DNA of 64,000 bases from Curtobacterium sp. MCBD17_032 (GTDB lineage Bacteria > Actinomycetota > Actinomycetes > Actinomycetales > Microbacteriaceae). The notes under the pieces were generated by a model that made no database searches, was not told the origin of the DNA, and was given only the letters and a program-made list of their open reading frames with translations. Of the stretch, positions 7,592 through 16,039 are shown in pieces (the first letter of the stretch is position 1; every line of letters begins with the position of its first letter). The position numbers and the translations under genes are program-made. The stretch is taken from positions 180,542-244,541 of the forward strand of contig NZ_QKTO01000004.1 of NCBI RefSeq assembly GCF_003234855.1. The letters run 5' to 3'.

Positions 7592-9621
7592 CAGACCTGC
7601 ACGCGGTCGCGGATGGCGGTGGTGATGCGCTCGACCGCTTCGTCCACGGGCACGCCGTTGTCCTGCCGACCGTCGCGGAAGCGGAAGCTCACCGCGCCCG
7701 CGTCGCGGTCGTCGCCGCCCGCGATGAGCTGGAACGGCACCTTCGCCTTGGTGTGCGTGCGGATCTTCTTCTGCATCCGGTCGTCCGAGTGGTCGACCTC
7801 GGCGCGCACGCCCTTCGCGCGGAGCTTCGCGACGACCTCGTCGAGGTAGTCGCCGTACTCCTCCGCGACCGGGATCGCGACGACCTGCACCGGGGACAGC
7901 CAGGCCGGGAAGGCTCCGGCGTAGTGCTCGGTGAGGACGCCGAAGAACCGCTCGATCGACCCGAACAGGGCGCGGTGGATCATCACCGGGCGCTGGCGGG
8001 TGCCGTCGGCCGCCGCGTACTCGAGTTCGAACCGCTCGGGCAGGTTGAAGTCGAGCTGGACGGTCGACATCTGCCAGGTCCGGCCGATGGCATCGCGCGC
8101 CTGCACGGAGATCTTCGGGCCGTAGAACGCCGCGCCCGCAGGGTCCGGCACGAGTTCGAGACCGGTCTCTTCCGCCACCTCGCGCAGCGTGTTCGTCGCC
8201 TCTTCCCAGACGTCGTCGTCACCGACGTACTTGTCCGGGTCCTTCGTGGAGAGCTCGAGGTAGAAGTCGTCGAGGCCGTAGTCGCGGAGCAGCGAGAGCA
8301 CGAACTGGAGCGTCGTCGTCAGCTCCTCCTTCATCTTCTCCTTCGTGGTGAAGATGTGGGCGTCGTCCTGCGTCAGACCGCGGACCCGGGTGAGGCCGTG
8401 GATGACGCCTGACTTCTCGTTGCGGTAGACCGTGCCGAACTCGAACATGCGCAGCGGCAGGTCGCGGTACGAGCGTGCCTGCGACCGGTACGCCAGGATG
8501 TGCATCGGGCAGTTCATCGGCTTGAGGTAGTAGTCCGCCCCCTGCCGGGTGACGTTGCCGTCCTCGTCGCGGGCCTCGTCCATGTGCATGGCCGGGAACA
8601 TGCCGTCCTTGTACCAGCCGAGGTGCCCGGACTGCTCGAACAGGTCGCCCTTGGTGATGTGCGGCGTGTAGACGAACGAGTAGCCCTCCTGCTCGTGCCG
8701 ACGACGCGAGTAGTCCTCCATCTCGCGGCGGATGATGCCGCCCTTCGGGTGGAAGATCGCCAGGCCCGAGCCGATCTCGTCCGGGAACGAGAACAGGTCG
8801 AGTTCGGCGCCGAGCTTGCGGTGGTCGCGCTTCGCTGCCTCTTCGAGACGGACGAGGTACGCCTTGAGCTGGTCCTTGTCCGGCCACGCGGTGCCGTAGA
8901 TGCGCTGCAGCTGCGGGTTCTTCTCGGAGCCGCGCCAGTACGCCGCCGCGACGCGCATGAGCTTCGCTGCGTTGCCGATCCAGCGCGTGTGCGGGACGTG
9001 CGGGCCACGGCAGAGGTCCTGCCAGACGACCTCGCCCGACTTCGGGTCGACGTTCTCGTAGACCGTCAGCTCGCCGGCACCGACCTCGACGCTCTCGCCG
9101 GAGTCACCCTCGGCCGCGGCGCCCTTGAGGCCGATGAGCTCCTGCTTGTAGGGCTCCCCCGCCATCCGCTCGCGGGCCTCGTCGTCGGTCACGACCGTGC
9201 GCCGGAAGCGCTGGGCCTGCTTGACGATGCGGTCCATGCCCTTCTCGATCGCCTTGAGGTCCTCCGGCGTGAAGGGCTCGGCGACGTCGAAGTCGTAGTA
9301 GAAGCCGTCGGTGACGGGCGGGCCGATGCCGAGCTTCGCGTCCGGGTTGATCTGCTGCACCGCCTGCGCGAGCACGTGCGCGGCGGAGTGCCGCAGGATG
9401 TCGAGCCCGTCCTGCTCCTGCAGGGTCACGGCCTCGGCGGTCTCGCCCGCCTGCACGTCGGCGGCGAGGTCCTTGAGGACGCCGCCGACGCGGATCGCGA
9501 CGACACCACGGACACCGTCGAACAGCTCCGTGCCCGTCGTGGTCGTCGTCGCGGTGCGGGGCTCGGGTGCCTGGGGCAGGTCTGCGGGCTCTGCGGGTTC
9601 TGCGGCGACTGACTCGGTCAC
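7591..9621 (-). CDS. thrS: Threonine--tRNA ligase
   Basis: Class II synthetase that charges tRNA-Thr and edits misacylated serine. It has 676 residues and begins with a GTG. After a Pro/Ala/Thr-rich extension of about 40 residues comes a TGS-like segment (about 40-75), then the editing domain with the conserved [10 protein letters not shown] stretch. The catalytic core has [15 protein letters not shown], which contributes the zinc cysteine and histidine, and motif 2/3 segments around FRYGTVYRNE-like and [15 protein letters not shown]. The C-terminal anticodon-binding domain starts near PVQVVAIPV. The 59-base gap to apt is too short for a T-box leader. It is upstream partner of the HIT-pdxS-pdxT operon. 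Confidence 0.97.
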   Translation of the reverse strand: MTESVAAEPAEPADLPQAPEPRTATTTTTGTELFDGVRGVVAIRVGGVLKDLAADVQAGETAEAVTLQEQDGLDILRHSAAHVLAQAVQQINPDAKLGIGPPVTDGFYYDFDVAEPFTPEDLKAIEKGMDRIVKQAQRFRRTVVTDDEARERMAGEPYKQELIGLKGAAAEGDSGESVEVGAGELTVYENVDPKSGEVVWQDLCRGPHVPHTRWIGNAAKLMRVAAAYWRGSEKNPQLQRIYGTAWPDKDQLKAYLVRLEEAAKRDHRKLGAELDLFSFPDEIGSGLAIFHPKGGIIRREMEDYSRRRHEQEGYSFVYTPHITKGDLFEQSGHLGWYKDGMFPAMHMDEARDEDGNVTRQGADYYLKPMNCPMHILAYRSQARSYRDLPLRMFEFGTVYRNEKSGVIHGLTRVRGLTQDDAHIFTTKEKMKEELTTTLQFVLSLLRDYGLDDFYLELSTKDPDKYVGDDDVWEEATNTLREVAEETGLELVPDPAGAAFYGPKISVQARDAIGRTWQMSTVQLDFNLPERFELEYAAADGTRQRPVMIHRALFGSIERFFGVLTEHYAGAFPAWLSPVQVVAIPVAEEYGDYLDEVVAKLRAKGVRAEVDHSDDRMQKKIRTHTKAKVPFQLIAGGDDRDAGAVSFRFRDGRQDNGVPVDEAVERITTAIRDRVQV

Positions 9622-9680
9622 GATGGTGGGGCTCCCTCGGTCTGGTGGTACGTCGATGGTAGTGGCGAGTGGACCGCCGG

Positions 9681-10223
9681 TCAGGCGGGGACGCGACCGA
9701 GCGTGGTCACGGGCAGGCGCTGTTCGAGGCGCTCGCGACCGGCGAGCCCGTCGAGCTCGAGCAGTGCGGCGAACCCGACGGCCTCGTACCCGGCGCGCTC
9801 GAGCAGCGTCACGGTCGCCGCCGCGGTGCCGCCGGTCGCGAGGACGTCGTCGACGACGAGCACCCGGGTACCCGGTTCGAGCTGCCCGGGGCGCAGTTCC
9901 AGCTCGGCCTCGCCGTACTCGAGCGCGTACTGCTCACTGAGCACCTCGCCGGGGAGCTTCCCCGCCTTGCGGACGGTCAGCACACCGACCTGGTGCTGCG
10001 CGGCGATGCCGCCGGCGAGGGCGAACCCGCGCGCCTCGATGCCGGCGACCGCCGCGAAACCGGCTCCGACGGCGAAGGGCGCGGCGAGGGCCTCGCAGAT
10101 GCGTCCGAACGCGACCGGGTCGGCGAACACCGGCGTGACGTCGCGGAACAGGATGCCCGGCTTCGGGAAGTCCGGGACGATGGCGGTGAGGCGTTCGACG
10201 AGTGCAGCTGCGGTTTCGGTCAC
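9681..10223 (-). CDS. apt: Adenine phosphoribosyltransferase
   Basis: Purine-salvage enzyme converting adenine and PRPP to AMP. The 180-residue protein has the expected [18 protein letters not shown] opening. The flexible loop is [11 protein letters not shown], and the PRPP-binding motif [13 protein letters not shown] lies at residues 121-133. All key residues of the phosphoribosyltransferase fold are visible. It is the first recognisable gene of the minus-strand run apt-thrS-HIT-pdxS-pdxT; the 59-base space to thrS would allow either cotranscription or a separate promoter. Confidence 0.95.
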   Translation of the reverse strand: MTETAAALVERLTAIVPDFPKPGILFRDVTPVFADPVAFGRICEALAAPFAVGAGFAAVAGIEARGFALAGGIAAQHQVGVLTVRKAGKLPGEVLSEQYALEYGEAELELRPGQLEPGTRVLVVDDVLATGGTAAATVTLLERAGYEAVGFAALLELDGLAGRERLEQRLPVTTLGRVPA

Positions 10224-10373
10224 CGGACAACGGTACGGGAGGCGCGGGGTGCGTCGCGCGCGCGGGCTGCGGCCCGCGTGCGGTCGGCCGGTACGGCGCC
10301 GGACCGTGCGGGCGGCGCGGGCGGGCGGACGCTGCTCCTCGTCACACGACGCGCCGCGTGCGGTCGCGCTCGT

Positions 10374-10461
10374 CGCACGACGCGCCGCTGGACCGGGACC
10401 CGGACGGCGTCGTGCGTCCGGAGGACCGAGGGCGGCGCGTCGTGCGTCCGGAGGACCGAGG
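10374..10461. repeat. Tandem 30-bp repeat with an inverted-repeat arm
   Basis: A 25-base unit at 10407-10431 is repeated exactly at 10437-10461, giving a 30-base period with just under two copies. In addition the 15 bases at 10374-10388 (CGCACGACGCGCCGC) are the exact reverse complement of 10432-10446, so the region can form a long stem. It fills most of the 250-base gap between apt and the next gene. It may act as a transcriptional or mRNA structural element, or be a decaying repeat; the sequence does not decide. Confidence 0.6.
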
Positions 10462-10472
10462 CACGGGGCGGG

Positions 10473-10709
10473 TCAGCGCCACATGCGCATCGCGGCGCCC
10501 TGCACCAGCAGGGCGACCTCGCGCTCGCGCAGCTCACGCTCGAGCCGCTGCCGCGTCGCGAAGTCGACCGACGGCCGCACGCGGTGGGTCCGACGACTCC
10601 AGATGATGAGGGACATGCCGACCCGCAGCGCGATGCGGTCGGCCAGGGACACGCGACGCTGCTGGTCGACGGTGTCGGGCGGACGGATGGACGTGGTCTT
10701 CGATGACAC
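10473..10709 (-). CDS. Small hypothetical basic protein (78 aa)
   Basis: A GTG start gives a 78-residue basic protein: a Ser/Thr-rich N-terminus, a central hydrophobic helix around ADRIALRVGMSLIIWSRR (about residues 23-41), and a charged C-terminal helix rich in Arg and Glu (FATRQRLERELREREVALL). This pattern of a single amphipathic or membrane-associated helix followed by a charged helix recurs in short actinobacterial proteins of unknown role. The Shine-Dalgarno is poor. An internal start at the Met of VGMSL is possible. It runs in the same direction as apt, 250 bases upstream of it. Confidence 0.5.
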   Translation of the reverse strand: MSSKTTSIRPPDTVDQQRRVSLADRIALRVGMSLIIWSRRTHRVRPSVDFATRQRLERELREREVALLVQGAAMRMWR

Positions 10710-10811
10710 GGTGGTTCGCTTTCGAGCAGGACGCCCGGGAGTGGGCGCGACGGACCGACCCGGGATGCGGGCGCGGCGAAGACGCCCGGGAACGGGCGCA
10801 CGGAGAATGCA

Positions 10812-10833
10812 GGAATGCAATGCGGTGCATTCC
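10812..10833. repeat. Palindrome GGAATGCA-N6-TGCATTCC
   Basis: A perfect 8-base inverted repeat with a 6-base spacer (10812-10819 and 10826-10833), followed by the 10-base palindrome GTTCCGGAAC at 10840-10849. The same words (TGCATTCCG and TTCCGGAAC) recur fused at about 11208-11222, 380 bases away. They may be two binding sites of one regulator in this otherwise gene-poor 530-base gap (10710-11236). Confidence 0.4.
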
Positions 10834-11036
10834 GCAACGGTTCCGGAACGGAACGGAGAATGACGATCCGAGGACGCAGGCGCCGCAGGGTCAGCCGTTT
10901 CCGGTGCGACCGTCAGCGCATTCTCCGCGGGCCGATCAGACCCGCTGAGCGGGGATCGGACGCGGAGCGCGAGCGGGTGCAGCGAACCCCGACGAGGCGG
11001 GGACGGCAGGTGTCGACCGGTGCGGAACGCCCGAGG

Positions 11037-11108
11037 TCAGCGGACCAGGAGGGAGGTCCAGCTTGTCCCACGGATCCCACGGAACGGAGTCGTCGTGGTC
11101 ATGAACAT
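11037..11108 (-). CDS. Possible 23-aa ORF with strong Shine-Dalgarno
   Basis: The short frame begins MFMTTTTPFRG and stops after 23 codons. A GAGAGAGGGGG tract ends a few bases before the ATG, one of the strongest ribosome binding sites in the window, and a plausible promoter lies at 11156-11183. The start MTTTTPF followed in another frame by WDPWDKLDLPPGPL faintly recalls the start of an Hsp20 small heat-shock protein. The gene could therefore be a frameshifted Hsp20 remnant beside the ClpC gene. That reading is speculative; it may simply be a leader peptide. Confidence 0.3.
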   Translation of the reverse strand: MFMTTTTPFRGIRGTSWTSLLVR

Positions 11109-11155
11109 GGTCAGCCCCCTCTCTCGGTCTCGTGCTGACTGGTGTGCTCGTGAAC

Positions 11156-11183
11156 ACTATCCACATTCCCAGCGGAGCCGCAA
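11156..11183 (-). promoter_or_regulatory. Putative promoter of the 23-aa ORF
   Basis: On the minus strand TTGCGG (11178-11183) and GATAGT (11156-11161) are separated by 16 bases, a fair match to sigma-70-type -35 and -10 boxes. A transcript would begin near 11149 and carry a leader of about 40 bases before the strong ribosome binding site at 11108. Confidence 0.35.
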
Positions 11184-11238
11184 CCCATTTCTCGGAATTC
11201 GTCCGGATTGCATTCCGGAACACGATGCACTGCACACA

Positions 11239-11275
11239 GAAGCGCCCCGGTACCGAATCGGTACCGGGGCGCTTC
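11239..11275 (-). terminator. Intrinsic terminator of the clpC gene
   Basis: A perfect 16-base inverted repeat (11239-11254 and 11260-11275) with a 5-base loop, capped by GGTACC on each arm, lies ten bases past the stop codon of the Clp ATPase gene. There is no clean T-run, as is common in high-GC actinobacteria, but the stem is very stable. Confidence 0.8.
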
Positions 11276-11285
11276 CACCGCGGGA

Positions 11286-13874
11286 CTAGACCGCCGCGGG
11301 CTCCTCGACGCGGGCGACGAGCGCGTCGTCGACGACGTCGATCCGGACGGTGTCACCGCCGTGCACCCGTTCCTCGACCACGAGGGTCGCGATGCGGTCG
11401 TCGACCTCGCGCTGGATCAGCCGGCGGAGCGGCCGTGCGCCGTACTCCGGCTCGTACCCGTGCTCGGCGAGCCAGGCGGTCGCCGCCTCGGACACCGACA
11501 GGGTCATGTCCTGCGCCAGCAGCCGGAGCGCGGTGTCCTGCAGCAGCAGGTCGACGATGGACGCCAGCTGCGAGCGCTCGAGCTTGCGGAACAGCACGAT
11601 GTCGTCGATGCGGTTGATGAACTCGGGCCGCATCGCCTCACGGAGCTTGCCCATCACCCGCTGGCGGAGATCCGCCTCCGCGTAGCCGCCGTCCGCCGTG
11701 GCCGAGAAGCCGAGCGCACCGGAGCGCGACGCGAGGAACTCGGAGCCGATGTTCGACGTCATGATGACGACCGTGTTCCGGAAGTCGACCGTCCGGCCCT
11801 GTCCGTCGGTCAGGCGTCCGTCGTCGAGCACCTGCAGCAGCAGGTTGAACACGTCCGGGTGAGCCTTCTCGACCTCGTCGAGCAGGATCACCGAGTACGG
11901 GTTCCGACGGACGCGCTCGGTGAGCTGCCCGGCCTCGTCGTAGCCGACGTACCCCGGAGGGGCACCGACGAGCCGCGACACCGTGTGGCGTTCGCCGAAC
12001 TCGCTCATGTCGAAGCGGAGCATCGCCGACTCGTCGCCGAACAACGACGAGGCCAGCGCCTTGGCGAGTTCGGTCTTGCCGACGCCGGTCGGACCGAGGA
12101 ACAGGAAGCTGCCGACCGGGCGACGCGGGTCGCCCATGCCGGTCCGGCTGCGCCGGACGGCCGTCGCGATCGCGCGCACGGCATCGTCCTGGCCGACGAC
12201 GCGCTCGTGGAGCTCGTCCTCGAGGGACGCGAGCCGGGTACGGTCCCCCGCCGTCAGGCGGGTCGCCGGGATGCCGGTGGCGCGCGCCACCACCTCCGCG
12301 ATGTCCGCTCCGGTGATCGACGTGCCCACCTGCTCCTGACGGGAGGCGCGACCGGCGTCACCCTGCGCGGCGGCGGTGATCCGCGCCTCCAGTCCGTCGA
12401 TCTCGTCGCGCAGACGCGACGCCTCCTCGTAGTGCTCCTCGGAAACCGCCGCGTCCTTCGACGCGCTCAGCGTCGCGATCTGCGCACGCAGCGCCTCGGT
12501 GTCGACGTCACCCGACAGGGCGAGGCGACGACGCGCGCCGGCCTGGTCGATCAGGTCGATGGCCTTGTCCGGCAGGTGGCGGTCCGTGACGTAGCGGTGC
12601 GACAGCTCGACCGCGGCACGGAGCGCCTCGGCCGTGTAGGTCACGCCGTGGTGCTCGGCGTAGCGGGGTGCGAGACCGGTGAGGATCGCGACGGCGTCCT
12701 CGACGTCCGGCTCCCCGACCGTGACCGGCTGGAAGCGACGCTCGAGCGCGGCGTCCTTCTCGATCCGGCGGTACTCGTTCAGCGTGGTCGCGCCGACGAG
12801 GTGCAGGTCACCGCGCGCGAGGCGTGGCTTGAGGATGTTGCCGGCGTCCATCGAACCGCTCTCGCCGCCGCCACCGGCCCCGACGACGGTGTGGAGCTCG
12901 TCGACGAACACGATGAGCTCGTCCGCGTGCGCGGCGACCTCGTCCATGGCCTTCGTCAGACGCTCCTCGAAGTCGCCGCGGTAGCGGGTGCCGGCGAGCA
13001 TGCCCGGCAGGTCGAGGGCGACGACCCGCTTGCCCTGCAGCAACGCCGGGACGTCGCCCTCGACGATGCGCTGGGCGAGTCCCTCGACGATGGCGGTCTT
13101 GCCGACGCCGGGCTCGCCGATGAGGACGGGGTTGTTCTTGGTGCGACGGAGCAGGATCTCGACGGTCTGTTCGATCTCGTCGGCGCGACCGATCACCGGG
13201 TCGATGCCGCCCTGCCGTGCGCGGGCGGTGAGGTCGGTGCCGTACTGGTCCAGCGTCGGGGTCTCCGACTGCTGGGCCTGCTGGGCGGTGGTGCCGGGCA
13301 TGGGACGCCCCTCTCGTGCGGCCTCGGCCGCTTCCTGTGCGTAGGACTGCATCACCTGCGGGGTGACACCGGCGCTCGCGAGCAACTGGCCCGCGACCGT
13401 GTCCTGGTCGGTGACGAGCGCGAAGAAGACGTGCTCGGGGTCCGTGTACGTGCTGCCGAACCCGCGTGCGGCCTGCGTCGCCTCGAGCAGGATCCGCTGT
13501 GCGGACGGGGTCAGGGCGGGCCGGCCCTCGACGCGCTCGCCCGAGGGCATCGGCAGCCGCTGCTCGACCTCGGCCGCGAAACGCTCGGGGTCGGCGCCCG
13601 CCGAGCGGAGGACGGCCGCGAAGGGCTCGGTGCCGACGAGCACGTGCAGCACGTGCAGGGCGTCGATCTCGTGCTGGCCCTGCTCGACCGCGTACCCGGC
13701 GGTCTGCTGGAGCAGCTCGTGGGTCCGACGGCTCAGGAGCCGGGTGATGTCGACCGGTCGTCCGAACGGCATGGACCGCTGCGGCTGGCCGGGGTTCTGG
13801 GAAGCCGCGAGCAGTCGTGCGAGGAACTCGTCGAACGAGTCGTTGCCGCCGGTCGGGCCGAACGTCTGTGGCAA
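11286..13874 (-). CDS. clpC: Clp-family AAA+ ATPase, ClpC type
   Basis: An 862-residue Hsp100 unfoldase. Two Clp N-domain repeats (about 45-190) follow an unusual 40-residue N-terminal extension. AAA domain 1 has Walker A GEPGVGKT at 253-260 and Walker B IVFVDE at 321-326. A short middle region with [17 protein letters not shown] (479-495) is UVR-like as in ClpC, far shorter than the long coiled M-domain of ClpB. AAA domain 2 has GPTGVGKT at 594-601 and VILLDE near 662-667. The segment GALGFSA (LGF at 721-723) sits where ClpC carries its ClpP-docking loop, which ClpB lacks. It therefore probably feeds ClpP. An HAIR operator just upstream implies HspR heat-shock control. A hairpin follows the stop. 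Confidence 0.9.
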   Translation of the reverse strand: MPQTFGPTGGNDSFDEFLARLLAASQNPGQPQRSMPFGRPVDITRLLSRRTHELLQQTAGYAVEQGQHEIDALHVLHVLVGTEPFAAVLRSAGADPERFAAEVEQRLPMPSGERVEGRPALTPSAQRILLEATQAARGFGSTYTDPEHVFFALVTDQDTVAGQLLASAGVTPQVMQSYAQEAAEAAREGRPMPGTTAQQAQQSETPTLDQYGTDLTARARQGGIDPVIGRADEIEQTVEILLRRTKNNPVLIGEPGVGKTAIVEGLAQRIVEGDVPALLQGKRVVALDLPGMLAGTRYRGDFEERLTKAMDEVAAHADELIVFVDELHTVVGAGGGGESGSMDAGNILKPRLARGDLHLVGATTLNEYRRIEKDAALERRFQPVTVGEPDVEDAVAILTGLAPRYAEHHGVTYTAEALRAAVELSHRYVTDRHLPDKAIDLIDQAGARRRLALSGDVDTEALRAQIATLSASKDAAVSEEHYEEASRLRDEIDGLEARITAAAQGDAGRASRQEQVGTSITGADIAEVVARATGIPATRLTAGDRTRLASLEDELHERVVGQDDAVRAIATAVRRSRTGMGDPRRPVGSFLFLGPTGVGKTELAKALASSLFGDESAMLRFDMSEFGERHTVSRLVGAPPGYVGYDEAGQLTERVRRNPYSVILLDEVEKAHPDVFNLLLQVLDDGRLTDGQGRTVDFRNTVVIMTSNIGSEFLASRSGALGFSATADGGYAEADLRQRVMGKLREAMRPEFINRIDDIVLFRKLERSQLASIVDLLLQDTALRLLAQDMTLSVSEAATAWLAEHGYEPEYGARPLRRLIQREVDDRIATLVVEERVHGGDTVRIDVVDDALVARVEEPAAV

Positions 13875-13891
13875 AGGGACCTCCTGGGGAA

Positions 13892-13912
13892 CTTGAGTGC
13901 CTTCGGCTCAAT
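13892..13912 (-). promoter_or_regulatory. HAIR operator (HspR binding site)
   Basis: CTTGAGT-N7-GCTCAAT matches the HspR-associated inverted repeat consensus CTTGAGT-N7-ACTCAAG at 12 of 14 fixed positions. It lies 18-38 bases upstream of the Clp ATPase start codon, overlapping the expected promoter. HspR bound here would repress the gene until heat shock. HspR itself is not in the window. Confidence 0.8.
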
Positions 13913-13970
13913 GCAACGCAGGAGGGGCGGGGTCATTCCCGTTCGGAGGAAGAAGTTGCGCCGGGTCGAC

Positions 13971-14456
13971 TCAGGTCCGGGTGATGGCGGCGGTGCTCGC
14001 GTCCGTGGCCCGCACCAGGTCGGCCGGGACCACTTCGATGTCGAACCCGCGACGCCCGCCGGACACGAAGATCGTCGGGTGTTCGGCGGCCGAAGCGTCG
14101 AGCACGGTGCGGAGGCGTGTCCGCTGCCCGATCGGGCTGATGCCGCCGACGACGTACCCGGTCCGGCGTTCGGCGAGTGCCGGGTCCGCGAGCGACGCCT
14201 TCTTGCCGCCGACGGCCGCCGCGACGGCCTTGAGGTCGAGTCGGTCCGCGACCGGCACGATCGCCACGGCCAGCGCTCCGTCGACCGACACGACGAGGGT
14301 CTTGAAGACCTGGTCCTCGCGGAGCCCGAGCGCGGCGGCGGCCTCCTCGCCGAAGTTCGTCGCGGTCTCGTGGTGCTCGTAGACGTGCGGCGTGAACGGG
14401 ATGCCGGCCCGTTCCAGCGCGACCGTCGCCGGGGTGCTCGGGGAAGCTGCGCTCAT
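13971..14456 (-). CDS. Cys-tRNA(Pro)/Cys-tRNA deacylase YbaK-like
   Basis: A 161-residue YbaK/EbsC-domain protein that would hydrolyse cysteine mischarged on tRNA-Pro. Family landmarks are the opening PATVALERAGIPFTPHVYEHH, the VFKTLVVSVDG strand with the conserved lysine (Lys52), GGKKASLADP, and the GYVVGGISPIGQ loop with the conserved G-G-x-S-P. Length is normal. The ATG at 14454-14456 fits the family start. It lies behind the Clp gene's promoter region on the same strand and is divergent from the DUF6412 gene. Confidence 0.9.
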   Translation of the reverse strand: MSAASPSTPATVALERAGIPFTPHVYEHHETATNFGEEAAAALGLREDQVFKTLVVSVDGALAVAIVPVADRLDLKAVAAAVGGKKASLADPALAERRTGYVVGGISPIGQRTRLRTVLDASAAEHPTIFVSGGRRGFDIEVVPADLVRATDASTAAITRT

Positions 14457-14523
14457 GCCCCGATCCTGCCCGGTCCGACCGGCACGCCGCCGCAGGCTCG
14501 CGGACGCTACGCTGAGCCGCATC

Positions 14524-14859
14524 ATGGCCGTCGTCGAGGTGCTGGTCCGCGTGCTCTCCGCGCTGCACACGCTCGACCCTGCCGTGCTCGGCCACGCAGT
14601 CGGCTCGGGTGCAGCGCCGGCCCTCGCGGTCTCCGTGCTCGGGTTCGGCGTCATGGGCGCCACCGTGGCAGGGATCGCCGCGCTCGCCGCGGTCGCGCTC
14701 GTGCTGCGACTCGTCGCGCTGCTCCTCGGTGCGGCCGGTGCGGCCCGTCTCCGGGTGCCCTCCACGGCACCGGACCTCGTCACCCGGATCGCGTGGAGCG
14801 ACCCGGATGCGGACGGGCACGTCCGGTCGCGGGCTCCGGGGGTCGTCCCGGTGGTCTGA
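14524..14859 (+). CDS. DUF6412 domain membrane protein
   Basis: A 111-residue protein with two hydrophobic segments (about 22-50 and 52-72) and a soluble tail rich in Pro, Asp and Arg (APDLVTRIAWSDPDADGH). The ATG encoding MAVVEVLVRVLS is chosen because the frame upstream is arginine-rich noise and the promoter-like sequence sits there. I recognise it as the DUF6412 type that sits next to a YidC/Oxa1-like gene in Microbacteriaceae. The following gene starts 57 bases downstream, so the two are probably cotranscribed and may work together in the membrane. Molecular role unknown. Confidence 0.7.
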   Translation: MAVVEVLVRVLSALHTLDPAVLGHAVGSGAAPALAVSVLGFGVMGATVAGIAALAAVALVLRLVALLLGAAGAARLRVPSTAPDLVTRIAWSDPDADGHVRSRAPGVVPVV

Positions 14860-14916
14860 CACCGGTCGGTGTCGGACCGCGCTCGCGCCCGACCCCTCCG
14901 ATCGAAGGACCCCCTC

Positions 14917-15660
14917 ATGGACATCACCACCCTGCCCGGCCTCCGAGCCGTGCTGCACGCCGCGGCTGACCTCGTCGCCGTCCTCACCGACGCACTCACC
15001 CCGGTCGCAGGACCGGCAGCAGCAGCCCTCGCCGTCGTCGTGCTGACCGTCGCGGTCCGCGTCCTGCTCGTCCCGTTGTCCGTCCTGCAGGTCCGGGCGG
15101 AGCGGGACCGGCGCCGCCTCGCCCCGCGGATCGCGGAACTCCGCCGGCGTGCCGGTCGCGACACCGCACGGTTCCAGCGGTCGCTCCAGGAGCTGTACAC
15201 CGCGGAAGGGGTCGCGCCGTGGGCGGGCTGCCTGCCGGTCCTCGCGCAGGCACCCGTGGTCTCACTGCTCTACACGGTCTTCACGCACGCGAGCATCGAC
15301 GGGACGGTCAACACCCTGCTCCGTGCAACCCTCGCCGGCATCCCGCTCGCGCAGTCGGCGGTCGCGGTCCTGACGTCCCCGCTGTGGGTGCACGGCTGGG
15401 TCGTGCTCGTACTCCTCGCGGTGCTCGTCGCCGCGGTCGAGCACACGCGTCGGGCGCAACTGCACTGGAACGCGGCACCGGCGGCCGCTTCGGACGCGAC
15501 CGCGCCGGGCGCGGCCCTCACGGCCGGGATCGCGCGGTGGGCGCCGTTCGTCTCGGTCGTGTTCGCCGCGCTGGCGCCGCTCGCCGCAGCGCTGTACCTC
15601 GTCACGAGCGCCGTGTGGACGCTCGCGGAGCGCGCCGTCCTCCGCCGGATCGTGCGGTGA
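14917..15660 (+). CDS. YidC/Oxa1-family membrane protein insertase paralogue
   Basis: A 247-residue polytopic protein with the Oxa1/YidC core: a first transmembrane helix around residues 25-55, the cytosolic hairpin rich in Arg with RRLAPRIAELRRRAGRD (about 67-84), the LQELYTAEGVAPWAGCLPVLAQAPVVSLLYTVF segment typical of the YidC core, then three more hydrophobic helices. AAGGACC at 14905-14911 is a good ribosome binding site for the ATG at 14917. It is shorter than the housekeeping YidC and lacks the C-terminal ribosome-binding tail, so I take it as an accessory paralogue that works with its DUF6412 neighbour. Confidence 0.8.
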   Translation: MDITTLPGLRAVLHAAADLVAVLTDALTPVAGPAAAALAVVVLTVAVRVLLVPLSVLQVRAERDRRRLAPRIAELRRRAGRDTARFQRSLQELYTAEGVAPWAGCLPVLAQAPVVSLLYTVFTHASIDGTVNTLLRATLAGIPLAQSAVAVLTSPLWVHGWVVLVLLAVLVAAVEHTRRAQLHWNAAPAAASDATAPGAALTAGIARWAPFVSVVFAALAPLAAALYLVTSAVWTLAERAVLRRIVR

Positions 15661-15691
15661 CGAGCCGGGAGCGGGCCGTCGGCGGCCGGGG

Positions 15692-15952
15692 TCAGCCGCC
15701 CTGGCCCTCCTGCTGCGGTCCCTGGTCGACCGGGTCGTACTCGCTGTCGCGGCCCTGCTCCTCCTCAGGCACCGGGACGTGTCGCTCGGTGCCGCTGCCC
15801 CCCGGGCTCGTCGCGACGTAGTCGGCCTCGCCGGACTGCGTGTCGTGGCTGAGCGGTTCGAGGGTCTCCTCGTCGACGTCCGCCGGCGTGGAACCGGTGG
15901 CGTCGGCGGGCACGGCCGGGTCGGTCGACTGGTCGTTCTGCGCATCGGTCAT
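15692..15952 (-). CDS. Small acidic disordered protein (86 aa)
   Basis: An ATG start gives 86 residues rich in Asp, Glu, Gln, Pro and Ser with no hydrophobic core: for instance ADVDEETLEPLSHDTQSGEA and a Gln/Gly-rich end. It would be intrinsically disordered. No domain is recognised. Codon third positions are strongly G/C as in neighbouring genes, which favours a real gene. It is divergent from the repeat-rich membrane protein, leaving 87 bases between starts. Confidence 0.55.
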   Translation of the reverse strand: MTDAQNDQSTDPAVPADATGSTPADVDEETLEPLSHDTQSGEADYVATSPGGSGTERHVPVPEEEQGRDSEYDPVDQGPQQEGQGG

Positions 15953-16039
15953 CCCTCGGGCGTACTCCCCCAGGTCTGGGTGCGCGCCGACATCCCGGCG
16001 GTGGCAGTCTTGCAACAGGCGTGACGACGAGGAGCGCGC

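Noticed and set aside
9622..9680. T-box riboswitch before thrS
   Set aside because: The gap to apt is only 59 bases and holds no specifier stem or antiterminator; actinobacterial thrS genes usually lack a T-box.
11208..14969. A 1253-codon open frame on the plus strand
   Set aside because: It is antisense to clpC and ybaK, has no domain, and is rich in Arg, His and Val as expected for the complement of a high-GC gene.
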